From positions 1,736,001 through 1,800,000 of the forward strand of contig OZ242312.1 of NCBI GenBank assembly GCA_965207805.1: a stretch of DNA of 64,000 nt, in the 5' to 3' direction. The notes beneath the pieces are model-generated. The model saw nothing but the letters and a program-made list of their open reading frames with translations, was not told where the DNA came from and made no database searches. The position numbers and the translations under genes are program-made. Of the stretch, positions 47,222 through 56,948 are shown piece after piece (positions within the stretch are counted from its first letter, which is position 1; every line of letters starts with the position of its first letter). Origin of the DNA: Palauibacter sp965207805 (GTDB taxonomy: Bacteria > Gemmatimonadota > Gemmatimonadetes > Palauibacterales > Palauibacteraceae).

Positions 47222-48031
47222 GCCGATCCCGCCCTGGTCGACGTGCCCGCCGAGGAGTTGCTGTCGAAGGAGTACGCGGCGGCCCGCCGATCCCTCATCG
47301 ACCCGTCCCGGGTGATGGCGTACCCGGGCGCCGGAAGTCCGGTGCGGGTCGACGAATTCCAGCCGGGGTCGCGAGCCGCCGGAGAGGCGACGGGAGCAGC
47401 AGCGCCCACACCTCGGCGAGGCCATCTGGCGGAACGGACACATGCCGGGAGCACGACCAGTTTCTCCATCGCCGACCGCTTCGGCAACGTCGTCGCGGCC
47501 ACGCCCACACACGGCGGCGCCTTCGGCACGGGAGTGGTGGTCGGCAACACCGGCCTGACCTTCAACAACGGATCCCGCATCGGCTCGACATCGCCCTATC
47601 CGGACCATGTGAACTACGTGCGGGGCGGGCAGATTCCGATCCTCAACAACTCCCCCATCATCGTGCTCAGGGAGGGTCGATTCCATGCGGCGCTGGGGAC
47701 GCCGGGCGGCGAGACGATCGGCCAGACCCAGTTCCAGGTGCTGGTGAATCTCCTCGACTTCGGGATGCCGATCCAGCAGGCGATCGCGGCGCCCCGTTTC
47801 ACCCTGAGCGGTGAGCCGAACTTCTACCTGCCCGGAGCCGAGGTCCGTTTCCGTCTGGAGGACCGCTTGCCCGACGACGTGGTCGGGATGCTCGAGGGGT
47901 TGGGATACACCGTGGAACTCGCGCCCGGCTACGCCTTCGGCAGCATGCAGGGCATCACTCTCGATGCCGCGACGGGTACGCTCATGGCAGGCGCGGATCC
48001 CCGGCGCGTCGCCTACGCCGTGGGGTGGTGA
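47222..48031 (+). pseudogene. ggt: Gamma-glutamyltransferase, 3' part (split by the island)
   Basis: This encodes the last 269 residues: the end of the large subunit (ADPALVDVPAEELLSKEYAA) and the whole small subunit. The autoprocessing site and catalytic Thr are in HAGSTTSFSIADRFGN, with later family motifs (NNGSRIGSTSPYPDHVNYVR, GTPGGETIGQTQFQVLVNLL). It joins the 5' part at codon 350 without loss or gain of bases once the island and one core copy are removed. No native start remains here; a GTG at 47243 opens the frame. It overlaps the convergent Kdo hydroxylase gene by 19 bases. Confidence 0.9.
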
Positions 48032-48960
48032 GGTCGCCGGTTCCGCCCGGCATCACTCGCCCGGGCCGGACCCGTCGGGCCGCGGAGGATGTTGATGGGG
48101 GCGAGCTCGGGGTGGCGGCAGGCGGCGAGGCGGAGGATGAACGTGTCGACGAGGGCGTGCTGCCCGGACAGGCTCGCGTGGCTCACCATGTCGGTGAGGA
48201 CCATCCACGCGGAGAAGGGCGGGAAGCGGATCTCCCGCCATGTCTCGTCCCGCTCCTGGAAGGACGGCGTGTCCTTCATGTAGTTGTGGAAGCGCCGCAT
48301 CAGACGGTCGTACGGACTGGAGTCCGCGAGCACCGCCTCACGTAGCCCCGCCTTCGCGATCCCCCGTAACACGCGTCCCCGGAGACGGTCCACTGGGCCC
48401 CGCTCGAGCGAGCCGCCGGTCGCCACGCCCGCCTCGGTCCCGTAGCGCGCAAACACGTCGGGGAACGTCCCCTTCGTGCACCACACGCGGTCCTCTTCGG
48501 GGTTCACGTTGACGAAGAAACGGAGGATCCGGTCTCCGTCGGTCGCCCCGTAGGCCCCGGCATCGAAGTGGATCAGTTCGTTGCTCGCGTGTGCGGAGAG
48601 GCCGCGGCCGTGCTCCTGGATCGGGCGGAAGCTCGTCGTTCCCACCGTCCATCCCTCGCTGAGCGCGGGCAGGCACTCCCGCAGGAAGGCGCGAACCCTG
48701 GCGCCGTGCGCGGTGAGCGTGTCGAGAACGGCGTCCCGCAGTCCGCCTTGCGCCGTCACGCCGCGAAGACGCCCGCTCTCCGGATGATAGCTCACGTTCT
48801 TTCCCTGCAACTGCCGCGGGAGTTCCGAGCGCAGCCGCTCGAGATCCTCCTCGGGAGGGAGTTCGACCGGACAGACGGAGAAGAGGACGATCTCCCCTCG
48901 CTCCAGCGCGTCGGCGAGATCGGGCCGGGGCCCGCGGCCGGGCCCCGCCTCGGTGACCAG
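48013..48960 (-). CDS. Kdo hydroxylase-like Fe(II)/2OG dioxygenase, start uncertain
   Basis: The sequence matches the Kdo hydroxylase (KdoO) family, which hydroxylates 3-deoxy-D-manno-octulosonate in the LPS core: TTSFRPIQEHGRGLSAHASN, LIHFDAGAYGATDGDRILRF, FVNVNPEEDRVW and YDRLMRRFHNYMKDTPSFQE. It implies a Gram-negative envelope. Homology extends upstream of the first normal start codon (TTG at 48810) through ALERGEIVLFSVCPVELPPE. No ATG, GTG or TTG exists in that part. CTG codons at 48960 or 48978 are the likeliest real starts. It follows the Rid gene on the same strand. Confidence 0.75.
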   Translation of the reverse strand: MVTEAGPGRGPRPDLADALERGEIVLFSVCPVELPPEEDLERLRSELPRQLQGKNVSYHPESGRLRGVTAQGGLRDAVLDTLTAHGARVRAFLRECLPALSEGWTVGTTSFRPIQEHGRGLSAHASNELIHFDAGAYGATDGDRILRFFVNVNPEEDRVWCTKGTFPDVFARYGTEAGVATGGSLERGPVDRLRGRVLRGIAKAGLREAVLADSSPYDRLMRRFHNYMKDTPSFQERDETWREIRFPPFSAWMVLTDMVSHASLSGQHALVDTFILRLAACRHPELAPINILRGPTGPARASDAGRNRRPHHPTA

Positions 48961-48988
48961 ATCCCGCCCCCGGCTCAGTTGCCCCGAC

Positions 48989-49432
48989 TCAGTTGCGGGA
49001 GCCGATCGCCATCACCTCGAAGCGCGCCCCGAACAGGAGGGGCCCGGAGCCGAGGAAAGCGCGCGCCGGGAAGGTCTCCGTGAAGTAGGTCCGGTAGACC
49101 TTGTTGAAGACGTCGTAGAGATCGACATCCGAGCAGAACACCTGCACGGACACGAGGTCGTCCATCGTGATCCCCGCCTCCTCCACGGTGTTCTTGATCG
49201 CCTCCATCACGAGCCGCGCCTCCTCCTCCGCGTCGTTCGGCGGACGCCCGTCCACGAGTCCCAGCGACCCCGATACGAAGAGCAGGTCGCCCACCCAGAC
49301 GGCACCGCTGAAGGGGAGGCCTTCGTCGCTGGCGTGCCGCGGGTTGATGTACTCACGCTGGGCCGAAAGATGGGGAGCCATGACCGCGAAACCTCCGGTG
49401 GCAAGAAGTGAGACCAGGATGAAGCGCTTCAT
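48989..49432 (-). CDS. Exported RidA/YjgF-family protein
   Basis: This 147-residue protein has a signal peptide (LVSLLATGGFAVMAPHLSAQ) and a Rid domain (PFSGAVWVGDLLFVSGSLGL, AIKNTVEEAGITMDDLVSVQ, RAFLGSGPLLFGARFEVMAI). Rid proteins deaminate reactive enamines or imines. A secreted form points to a different or accessory periplasmic role. The Arg that marks active RidA appears as ARAFLG. It is 38 bp downstream of the PQQ dehydrogenase gene and likely cotranscribed. Confidence 0.82.
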   Translation of the reverse strand: MKRFILVSLLATGGFAVMAPHLSAQREYINPRHASDEGLPFSGAVWVGDLLFVSGSLGLVDGRPPNDAEEEARLVMEAIKNTVEEAGITMDDLVSVQVFCSDVDLYDVFNKVYRTYFTETFPARAFLGSGPLLFGARFEVMAIGSRN

Positions 49433-49470
49433 GAGTCGATTCCTCTCGTTTTCGGTTTCCGTACGCGACG

Positions 49471-51597
49471 TCAGTTGCCGCCGCCCGCCGTCTCGTCTTC
49501 GGCCGCGAGCGTCTCGCGCGCCTGCGAAACGACGTAGGCCTGGATCAGACGTAGCTGCTCGGCGTCGAGGAGTCCCTCGTAGGACGGCATCCCCTGGGGC
49601 TCCCGGCTCCCGCCCAGGACGATGTCCTCGAAGTTGCGGTGCACGATGTCCGTCGCGCGCTGAAGGTTCGGCATCGCGCCCTCCGAGCCGCCGCCTGTCC
49701 CGTGGCAGTGTCGGCAGTACTGCCGGTAGAGGTCGCTGCCGCGCTCGAGCGAAGTTTCGTCCGCGGGCAGATCGGCGGCGACCGAGGGCACGCTGACCGG
49801 CCGCTTCCGCCGCGGCTCCGGCATCTCCCCGGTGCCGCCGAGCACGAAGGTGAAGACGCGGCCCCGCTGCTCGTAATTCGCGGCGTCGCCGTATGGCGCT
49901 CCGCTGCGGCCGCGCGAGCCGCCCCAGCCGGCCGCCACCGTCACGTGCTGGCGCCCGTCGACGAGGTACGTAACCGGACCGCCGAGGATCCCGAGGCCGG
50001 TAGCGACCTCCCACAACTGCGCGCCGTTCTCCGCGTCGTAGGCGACGAAGCGGCCGTCGCCGCCGCCCTGGAAGACGAGCCCGGTCGTCGTCGTCACGGT
50101 CCCGCCGTTCCAGTAGCCGAGGAGGGGGACCGTCCACCGGGCCTCCTGCGCCTTCGGATCCCAGGCGACGAGGAAGCCTGCGTCGTCTCGCGCTCCGTAG
50201 CGGCTCTCGTGCCCCACGTTGTTCACCCGCGGCCCGAAGCTGTGGTCCTCGATCTCGAGGTCCGTGTACACCCAGTCCGGCGGCTCGCTGCGCTCGACCC
50301 ACCCCTCCTGGATCGGGAGATACATGAGCCCGGTTTCGGGGTTGAAGGACTGCGGCTGCCAGTTGTGGCCCCCGAGGGCGGCCGGCGTAATGAGGGTCCA
50401 CACCTCGGCGTGCACGGCCTCGGGGCGGTCCGTCGGGCGGCCCGTCTCGAGATCGAGTCCCTCGGCCCAGTTCTGCACGATGTATTCCTGGCCGGAGAGG
50501 AACTCGCCTGTCTCCGCGTCGAGGACGTAGAAGAAGCCGTTCTTCGGCGCCTGCATGATGACGCGCCGCATCCGCCCGTCGAACTCGAGATCCGCGAGCG
50601 TCATCGGCTGGACCGCGGTATAGTCCCAGTGGTCGCCGGGCGTCGTCTGGAAGTGCCACACGTATTCGCCCGTCTGCGGCCGCAGCGCGAGAATCGAGGC
50701 GAGGAAGAGGTTGTCGCCGCCGCCGGGGCTCCGGAGGTTCCGGGACCAGGGCGACCCGTTGCCCGTCCCGACGTAGAGGAGATCGAGGTCGGGATCGTAG
50801 ATGATCGAATCCCACGCCGTGCCGCCGCCTCCCGCGACCCACCACTCGCCGCTCCACGTCTCCGCCGCCATCTCCATGGCCTCGGATTCGAAGCCGTCCG
50901 CCGGGTTGCCGGGCACGGTGTAGGTGCGCCACACGAGTTCGCCGTCGTCCGCGTCGTAGGCTGAGACGTAGCCCCGGACGCCGTACTCGGCCCCTCCGTT
51001 GCCAATGATCGCAAGCCCCTGCACGACGCGAACCGCGCCCGTGATCGTGTAGGCCTCGTTCGGGTCGATCGTGAGCGCCTCCCAAACGACCTCGCCGGTC
51101 TCGGCGTCGAGCGCGATGAGTCGGCCGTCGATCGTGCCCACGATCACCTTGCCCTCGTAGAGCGCGACGCCACGGTTCACGACGCCGCAGCAGGCCAGCC
51201 GCCCGCGGATGCGCGGAACGCCCGGGTCGTGGCGCCACAGCCGCTCTCCGGTCCGGGTATCGATCGCGTGCACGACGCTCCACGGCGAACTGATGTACAT
51301 GACGCCGCCCACGACGAGCGGCGTCGCCTCGACCCCGCCCCGCAATTCGATGTCGTACGTCCACGCGAGGCCGAGTTCGCCGACGTTGTCGCGCGTGATC
51401 TCTTCCAGCGTGCTGAAGCGGTCCTCCGCGTAGTTGCCGCCGTACGTGAGCCAGTTGCCGTCGGGCCGGGCAGCCTCGAGCACGGCGTCGGTCACGTCGC
51501 CGGCGCTCCGCACGGCCGACGGTCCGGGCGGCGGCGCGTCGGCTGTGCAGGCGGCGGCCGGAAGGAGGAGCAGCAGGGCCTGGAATCTCGTGCGCAT
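49471..51597 (-). CDS. PQQ-dependent quinohemoprotein dehydrogenase lipoprotein
   Basis: This 708-residue protein has a lipobox near residue 17 (LLLLPAAAC). An eight-bladed PQQ propeller follows (NWLTYGGNYAEDRFS, LAWTYDIELRGGVEATPLVV), with a vicinal disulfide ACCGVV and blade W motifs (TGERLWRHD, GELVWRTY). The C-terminal cytochrome c domain has heme motif CRHCHG and a likely Met ligand in PQGMPSYEG. Such type II quinohemoproteins oxidise alcohols or polyols in the periplasm and pass electrons to the heme. The substrate is unknown. The surrounding genes suggest a secreted catabolic cluster. Confidence 0.9.
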   Translation of the reverse strand: MRTRFQALLLLLPAAACTADAPPPGPSAVRSAGDVTDAVLEAARPDGNWLTYGGNYAEDRFSTLEEITRDNVGELGLAWTYDIELRGGVEATPLVVGGVMYISSPWSVVHAIDTRTGERLWRHDPGVPRIRGRLACCGVVNRGVALYEGKVIVGTIDGRLIALDAETGEVVWEALTIDPNEAYTITGAVRVVQGLAIIGNGGAEYGVRGYVSAYDADDGELVWRTYTVPGNPADGFESEAMEMAAETWSGEWWVAGGGGTAWDSIIYDPDLDLLYVGTGNGSPWSRNLRSPGGGDNLFLASILALRPQTGEYVWHFQTTPGDHWDYTAVQPMTLADLEFDGRMRRVIMQAPKNGFFYVLDAETGEFLSGQEYIVQNWAEGLDLETGRPTDRPEAVHAEVWTLITPAALGGHNWQPQSFNPETGLMYLPIQEGWVERSEPPDWVYTDLEIEDHSFGPRVNNVGHESRYGARDDAGFLVAWDPKAQEARWTVPLLGYWNGGTVTTTTGLVFQGGGDGRFVAYDAENGAQLWEVATGLGILGGPVTYLVDGRQHVTVAAGWGGSRGRSGAPYGDAANYEQRGRVFTFVLGGTGEMPEPRRKRPVSVPSVAADLPADETSLERGSDLYRQYCRHCHGTGGGSEGAMPNLQRATDIVHRNFEDIVLGGSREPQGMPSYEGLLDAEQLRLIQAYVVSQARETLAAEDETAGGGN

Positions 51598-51677
51598 AAG
51601 GCTCTCCCGATCTGACGGTTGCCGAATCAGGCGGAAAGAATAGCCCGGAAACCCGCGAACGCGACACGGGCCGCGGC

Positions 51678-53417
51678 TCAGGGTCTGAGGATGACCTCGC
51701 CGGGGAGCGCGTCCGTGAACTCGCCGCCGTCGACCGTGAACACGCCGTTCACCATCACGTAGTCGACGCCCTCGCTGAACAGGTCCGGTTCCAGGACAGT
51801 GGCCCGGTCCCGGAGGCGTTCGAGGTCGAACACGACGAGGTCCGCCCGGTAGCCTTCGCGCAGAAGGCCGCGGTCCTCCAGCCCTATGATGCGTGCCGGC
51901 AGCCCCGTCATTGAGCGGATCGCGAACGGAAGCGTGATCGCCTTCAGGTCCTTCACGTAGCGGGCGATCTTGCGCGTGAAGGCGCCGAAATGGCGGGGGT
52001 GCGCGCCGGGCCGCGAGGCGAACTCCGGCACGCCCTCGACCCCGCTCACGGCCGCGTCGGAGGCCGTGGCCGTGTAGTCCTGGCGGTAGTAGTTGATGAC
52101 GTCCGCGTCGTGAATCCCGTACCCGCGCGTCCAGGCTCCGCCGAGGACGTCCGGGTAGCCGTTCAGCGCCATGTGGACGACGACGTGCTGGTACGTGACG
52201 TCCAGCCGGCGGCCCAGTTCCTCCAGCGTCCGGCCCACCCAGGTCGAATCGGGATAGCCCACCACGACGACGCGGTCCGGACCCCCGTTGTGATCGACGA
52301 TCCACTCGATGTCGCGGGCGATTATAGCCTGGAGTTCCGGGTCCGCCCAGCGGCGCTCCAGGTGCGCCCGGGCATCGTCGAACACCCCCTCGCGGCTGTA
52401 CACCGGGCTGTCCCTCCCGCCGCTCGTGTCCACGGTGTCGTGCACGAGGCTCCAGCGCGGGATCATGGGCCGCGCTCCCCCGCCGAACGTCTCGTAGGGG
52501 TAGACGTCGAGGTAGACTTCCAGCCCCTCCTCGCGCGCCCGGTTCACGACCAGCGTGTCCTGCCCGGAGCGACCGAAGCTCGAGCGGCCCCGCGCCTTGT
52601 GGTGACTCGCCACGACGCGGATCCCCGTCTCGCGGGCGACGTTCACGGTCTCCGCCAGCCCCTGGTTCCCGTCCACGGGCCAGTCGTTCACGGTGCTCGG
52701 CAGTTCCCACAGCGGCATGGCCGCCTCGCTGCGCTGGTGCGCGACGTAGAAGCCATCGTAGGGGGCCAGGGCCTCGGCGAGGGCAATGACCTCCTCCGGC
52801 GTGCTGTAGCGGGCGGGGCGGTACTCGACGCCGGCTCCCAGCCCCCACGCTCCCGACTCCATTCCCTCGCGCACGAGCGCCTGCATGCGGGCGATCTCTT
52901 CCTCCGTCGCCGCACGCCAGTAGTCGTTGCCCATCACTTCGGCGCGCACCGTGCTGTGGCCGACCATGGGGACGAAGTTCATCGCGTGTCCCAGCTCCCG
53001 GAGCGCCGCGATCTCCGCGCTGAGCGGCCACGCCTGGTTGCGGCCGTCGGGCCCGCCGATGACCGTCGTGAGCCCCTGGCTGTTCAGGCTCTTCGCCCGC
53101 CGGGCCTCGAGGTGCTCGGAGGTCATGGCGCGGTCGGCGTGCGAGTGCAGGTCGATGAAGCCCGGCGAGACGTACATCCCAGCCGCGTCCACGACCCGCC
53201 GCGCCGTCGCGTCGCCGAGCCTCCCGATCCGCACGATCCGGTCGCCGGCGATGGCGATGTCCGCCGCGAACCACGGGTTTCCGGTGCCGTCGATGACGCG
53301 CCCGTTCCGGATGAGGATGTCGTACTCCTGCCCGGAGAGCCGGAGGGGGAGGCCGCCCGCCGCGAGGGCGGCGCTTGCGGTCAGAAGGGCGGCGCATCGT
53401 GCGGTAAGCCGAATCAT
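51678..53417 (-). CDS. Secreted D-aminoacylase-family amidohydrolase
   Basis: This 579-residue protein has a signal peptide (LTASAALAAGG). The amidohydrolase domain begins YDILIRNGRVIDGTGNPWFA, has the metal motif PGFIDLHSHADR and a later ASHHKARG. This is the layout of N-acyl-D-amino-acid deacylases. The C-terminal GYRADLVVFD and VMVNGVFTVDGG are also typical. It would release D-amino acids from N-acyl or peptide precursors in the periplasm. ATG at 53417; 80 bp upstream of the PQQ dehydrogenase gene on the same strand. Confidence 0.85.
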   Translation of the reverse strand: MIRLTARCAALLTASAALAAGGLPLRLSGQEYDILIRNGRVIDGTGNPWFAADIAIAGDRIVRIGRLGDATARRVVDAAGMYVSPGFIDLHSHADRAMTSEHLEARRAKSLNSQGLTTVIGGPDGRNQAWPLSAEIAALRELGHAMNFVPMVGHSTVRAEVMGNDYWRAATEEEIARMQALVREGMESGAWGLGAGVEYRPARYSTPEEVIALAEALAPYDGFYVAHQRSEAAMPLWELPSTVNDWPVDGNQGLAETVNVARETGIRVVASHHKARGRSSFGRSGQDTLVVNRAREEGLEVYLDVYPYETFGGGARPMIPRWSLVHDTVDTSGGRDSPVYSREGVFDDARAHLERRWADPELQAIIARDIEWIVDHNGGPDRVVVVGYPDSTWVGRTLEELGRRLDVTYQHVVVHMALNGYPDVLGGAWTRGYGIHDADVINYYRQDYTATASDAAVSGVEGVPEFASRPGAHPRHFGAFTRKIARYVKDLKAITLPFAIRSMTGLPARIIGLEDRGLLREGYRADLVVFDLERLRDRATVLEPDLFSEGVDYVMVNGVFTVDGGEFTDALPGEVILRP

Positions 53418-53554
53418 GTCAATTACCCCGGGGCAATCGCGCAACACTGTCGGTAGACCCTGACGAGCCGGACGATAACGCAACGGTTGCCCACAGGTCG
53501 AATCGGGGAGATATGTTTCCCGCCCTGTCCCCTGTCCGATTCCGGGAGCCGACG

Positions 53555-55612
53555 ATGCGTGAGACGCCTGAGAAGAGCCTTTTCAAAATTCGAATGACGA
53601 CGTTCGTGCTAGCCCTGCTCGCCGTTTCAGGCATGCTGGCCGCCGATCCGCTTGGCGCGCAGGACCGCTTCCAGCCGATGGATGTGTTCGAGATCGAATA
53701 CGCCGCGGACCCGCGGATTTCGCCCGACGGCAGTCAGGTCATTTACGTCCGCACGTCCATGGACATCATGCGGGACGCGAAGAAGTCCGAGCTGTGGATC
53801 ATGAATGCGGACGGGTCGGATCACCGGCGGATCGGGACGGGCGGTTCCCCGCGGTGGTCCCCCGACGGAACCCGCATCGCGTACACGGAGGACGGCCAGA
53901 TCCATGTGCGCTGGATGGACACGGGCGAGGAAGCCACGCTCACGCAGCTCATCGAATCGCCGCGCGGGCTCCGCTGGTCGCCGGACGGGCGCTACCTCGC
54001 GTTCAACAAGCTCGTCCCCTACCCGCCGCCGAGCCTCGCCGCGCCGCCCAGGCCGCCCGCCGGGGCGGAGTGGGCCGATCCTCCCATCATGGAGGACCGC
54101 TTCAAGAACCGGCAGGACGGCGTCGGCTATCTGGATTTTGGCTTCGATCACCTCTTCATCGTCCCGGTCGAGGGCGGCACGCCCACGCAGGTCACGTCGG
54201 GTGACTTCCAGCACCAGGGCCCCGCCGCGTGGACACCGGACGGCGCGAGCCTCGTCTTCTCGTCGAACCGGAACGACGACTGGATCCACGATTACCGCAA
54301 TTCCGAACTCTACATCGTTTCCGTCGCCACCGGTGAAGTGCGTCCCCTCACCGACCGCCCCGGACCCGACCGGAGTCCGGCGGTCTCTCCCGACGGGCGG
54401 CAGATCGCGTTCGTGGGGTACGAGGATCGCACGCGCACCTACCAGGTGAGCCGGCTCCAGGTGATGAACCTGGACGGGAGCGGACAGCGCGTCCTCACGG
54501 GCGGTCTCGACCGCAGCGTGTCGAATCCCGTGTGGGCTTCCGACGGGAGCGGCGTCTACTTCCAGTACGACGACGAGGGGAACTCGAAGGTCGGCTTCGC
54601 CACGCTCGACGGCGACCTCGAGGTGCTGGCGGAGGATCTGGGGGGCACCTCTTACGGGCGTCCGTATGGCGGAGGGTCGTTCAGCGTCGCCGACGACGGG
54701 AGCTTCGCGCTCAACCAGACCCGCCCCGAATTGCCGGGAGAGGTCGCCGTGGGCGCGAGGGGTCGCGGCGTGCGTCGCATCACGTCGCTGAACGAGGACC
54801 TGCTCGCGAACCGCCAACTCGGCGAGGTCGAGGAGATCTGGTGGGATTCCTCCTTCGACGACCGCCCCATCCAGGGGTGGATCGTGAAGCCGCCGGACTT
54901 CGATCCGGGCCGGCGCTATCCCCTCATCCTCGAAATCCACGGCGGGCCCGTCTCGAACTACGGAGACCGCTTCTCAGCCGAGATGCAGCTGCTCGCCGCC
55001 GCGGGCTACGTCGTTCTCTACGCGAACCCGCGCGGGAGCACGAGCTACGGCGAGGAGTTCGCGGACCTCCTCTATCACAACTACCCGGGGCAGGACTACG
55101 ACGATCTCATCTCCGGGGTCGATGCCGTCATCGACCGGGGATACATCGACGAGGACAACCTCTTCGTCACCGGAGGGAGCGCCGGCGGCATCATGACGGC
55201 CTGGATCGTCGGCAAGACGGACCGCTTTCGGGCCGCCGTCGCCCAGAAACCCGTCGTCAACTGGATCAGCAAGACGCTCACGGCGGACAACTGGTACGGC
55301 TACTACCACAACCGCTACGAGGGGCTCCCGTGGGAGAACCCGGACGCGTACTGGGAGTTCTCTCCGATCTCGCTCGTGGGGAACGTGAACACGCCCACGA
55401 TGATCATCACGGGGGAGGAAGACCTGCGGACGCCGCTGTCGGAGTCGTACCAGATGTTCCACGCGCTCAAGCTGCGCGGGATCGACACGGCCGTGATCCG
55501 GCTGCCGGGCGCTTCGCACGACATGAGCCGCCGCCCGAGCCAGCTCATGGCCAAGATCGCGAACATCGTGGCGTGGTTCGACAAGTACCGGACGATGCCG
55601 ACGACGAGCTGA
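53555..55612 (+). CDS. S9-family prolyl oligopeptidase-like serine peptidase
   Basis: This 685-residue exported peptidase has a signal peptide (FVLALLAVSGMLAADPLGAQ). Its N-terminal beta-propeller has repeated SPDG/WSPDG motifs (RISPDGSQVIYV, RWSPDGTRIAY). The C-terminal alpha/beta hydrolase carries the nucleophile in GGSAGGIMTAW, the Asp in EEDLRTPLSES and the His in PGASHDMS. It is an aminopeptidase or acylaminoacyl/dipeptidyl peptidase by family. The ATG at 53555 with a cgggag site was preferred over 53513. It is divergent from the aminoacylase gene. Confidence 0.9.
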   Translation: MRETPEKSLFKIRMTTFVLALLAVSGMLAADPLGAQDRFQPMDVFEIEYAADPRISPDGSQVIYVRTSMDIMRDAKKSELWIMNADGSDHRRIGTGGSPRWSPDGTRIAYTEDGQIHVRWMDTGEEATLTQLIESPRGLRWSPDGRYLAFNKLVPYPPPSLAAPPRPPAGAEWADPPIMEDRFKNRQDGVGYLDFGFDHLFIVPVEGGTPTQVTSGDFQHQGPAAWTPDGASLVFSSNRNDDWIHDYRNSELYIVSVATGEVRPLTDRPGPDRSPAVSPDGRQIAFVGYEDRTRTYQVSRLQVMNLDGSGQRVLTGGLDRSVSNPVWASDGSGVYFQYDDEGNSKVGFATLDGDLEVLAEDLGGTSYGRPYGGGSFSVADDGSFALNQTRPELPGEVAVGARGRGVRRITSLNEDLLANRQLGEVEEIWWDSSFDDRPIQGWIVKPPDFDPGRRYPLILEIHGGPVSNYGDRFSAEMQLLAAAGYVVLYANPRGSTSYGEEFADLLYHNYPGQDYDDLISGVDAVIDRGYIDEDNLFVTGGSAGGIMTAWIVGKTDRFRAAVAQKPVVNWISKTLTADNWYGYYHNRYEGLPWENPDAYWEFSPISLVGNVNTPTMIITGEEDLRTPLSESYQMFHALKLRGIDTAVIRLPGASHDMSRRPSQLMAKIANIVAWFDKYRTMPTTS

Positions 55613-55660
55613 CGTCCCCCTCGACCTTCACCCGATCCCTCGAACCCGGGAGATCCACCC

Positions 55661-56890
55661 ATGACCGACTCCGGTCGGCCGTTGGCGGGCGTGCGCGTGA
55701 TCGCGCTCGAACAGTACATGTCCGCCCCCTACTGCTCGCTGCTGCTCGCGGACGCGGGGGCGGAAGTCATCAAGATCGAGCGCCCGGGGCTCGGGGATCC
55801 GCGCCGGTCCATCCCTCCCTTCGTGGAGAGGAACGGCGTCCGCATGGGTGTCGGGTTCATGGCGTATAACCGGAACAAGAAGTCCCTCGCCCTCAACCTC
55901 AAGAGCGACGAGGGGCGCGATCTCTACCGCTCCCTCGTGGCGAAGTCCGACGTCGTGGTGGAGAACCTGCGGCCGGGGTCGGTCGACCGGATGGGTCTCG
56001 GCTACGAGGCGCTGGCCGAGCTGAACCCGGGACTCGTGTACGCCGCCGTGTCCGGGTTCGGGCGACTGCCCGGGCGTGAGGGCCCGTACGGCGACTGGCC
56101 CTCGTTCGACGTCGTCGCGGAGGCGATGGGGGGCGTCATGCACATGATCGGCTTCGCCGACAAGCCGCCCTCGCCCTCGATCTACGGAATGCCGGACCTG
56201 TACGCGGGGATGGCCGCGGCGCACGGCGTCTCGATGGCGCTCTACCGGCGCACAATGACGGGGAAGGGCCAGTTCATCGACTCCGCCATGTACGACGGCG
56301 TGCTGTCGCTGAACGAGCGCATGGTCTCACTCGCCGCCAACACCGGGGCGCGGCCGCGGCGGGGCGATCCGCCCGGCTTCTACCCGCGTGGACCGATGCC
56401 GGTGAGCGACGGGTACGTCGCCTTCACGATCCCCGACGACATCATGTGGCGCCGCTTCTGCCGCATGCTGGGACGCCCCGACCTGCTGGAGGATCCGCGC
56501 CTGGATTCCCCCGATGCGCGCACCAAGAACCGCGCGCTCCTCGACGAAGTCGTGCGGCCGGTCTTCGCCGAATTGACCCGCGATGAGGCGGTACGCCGGC
56601 TCCAGGAGGTGGGTGTCCCCGCGGGGCCCGTGCAGACCTCCGACGACCTGCTCGAATGCCCGCAACTCGAGGCGCGCGGCGTGCGGGTCACCGTGGACTA
56701 CGACGGACTCGGGGAACTCCAGTTCGTCCGCACCCCGCTCCTCACCTCCGACGCCCCCGACGTTCCCGTGAACCCCGCGCCCACCCTGGGCCGCGACACC
56801 CGACAGATCCTCACCGGGATCCTCGAACTCTCCGACGCCGAGATCTCCCGTCTGACAGCGGATGCCGTGATCGGTACGGCAGCGGAATAG
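55661..56890 (+). CDS. CaiB/BaiF-family (class III) CoA transferase
   Basis: This 409-residue protein has the family N-terminus (LAGVRVIALEQYMSAPYCSL, LLADAGAEVIKIERPGLGDP), NRNKKSLALNLKSDEGRDLY, and the catalytic Asp region in YGMPDLYAGMAAA. It moves CoA between a thioester and a carboxylic acid acceptor such as formyl, oxalate, carnitine-type or bile acid derivatives. The substrate is unknown. ATG at 55661, 48 bp after the peptidase stop. Confidence 0.9.
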   Translation: MTDSGRPLAGVRVIALEQYMSAPYCSLLLADAGAEVIKIERPGLGDPRRSIPPFVERNGVRMGVGFMAYNRNKKSLALNLKSDEGRDLYRSLVAKSDVVVENLRPGSVDRMGLGYEALAELNPGLVYAAVSGFGRLPGREGPYGDWPSFDVVAEAMGGVMHMIGFADKPPSPSIYGMPDLYAGMAAAHGVSMALYRRTMTGKGQFIDSAMYDGVLSLNERMVSLAANTGARPRRGDPPGFYPRGPMPVSDGYVAFTIPDDIMWRRFCRMLGRPDLLEDPRLDSPDARTKNRALLDEVVRPVFAELTRDEAVRRLQEVGVPAGPVQTSDDLLECPQLEARGVRVTVDYDGLGELQFVRTPLLTSDAPDVPVNPAPTLGRDTRQILTGILELSDAEISRLTADAVIGTAAE

Positions 56891-56948
56891 CGGAACAAAC
56901 TCCGAAGGCCTTCACGCGGGAACGTCCGGAGTCGCGCCCGTCGCGTGG

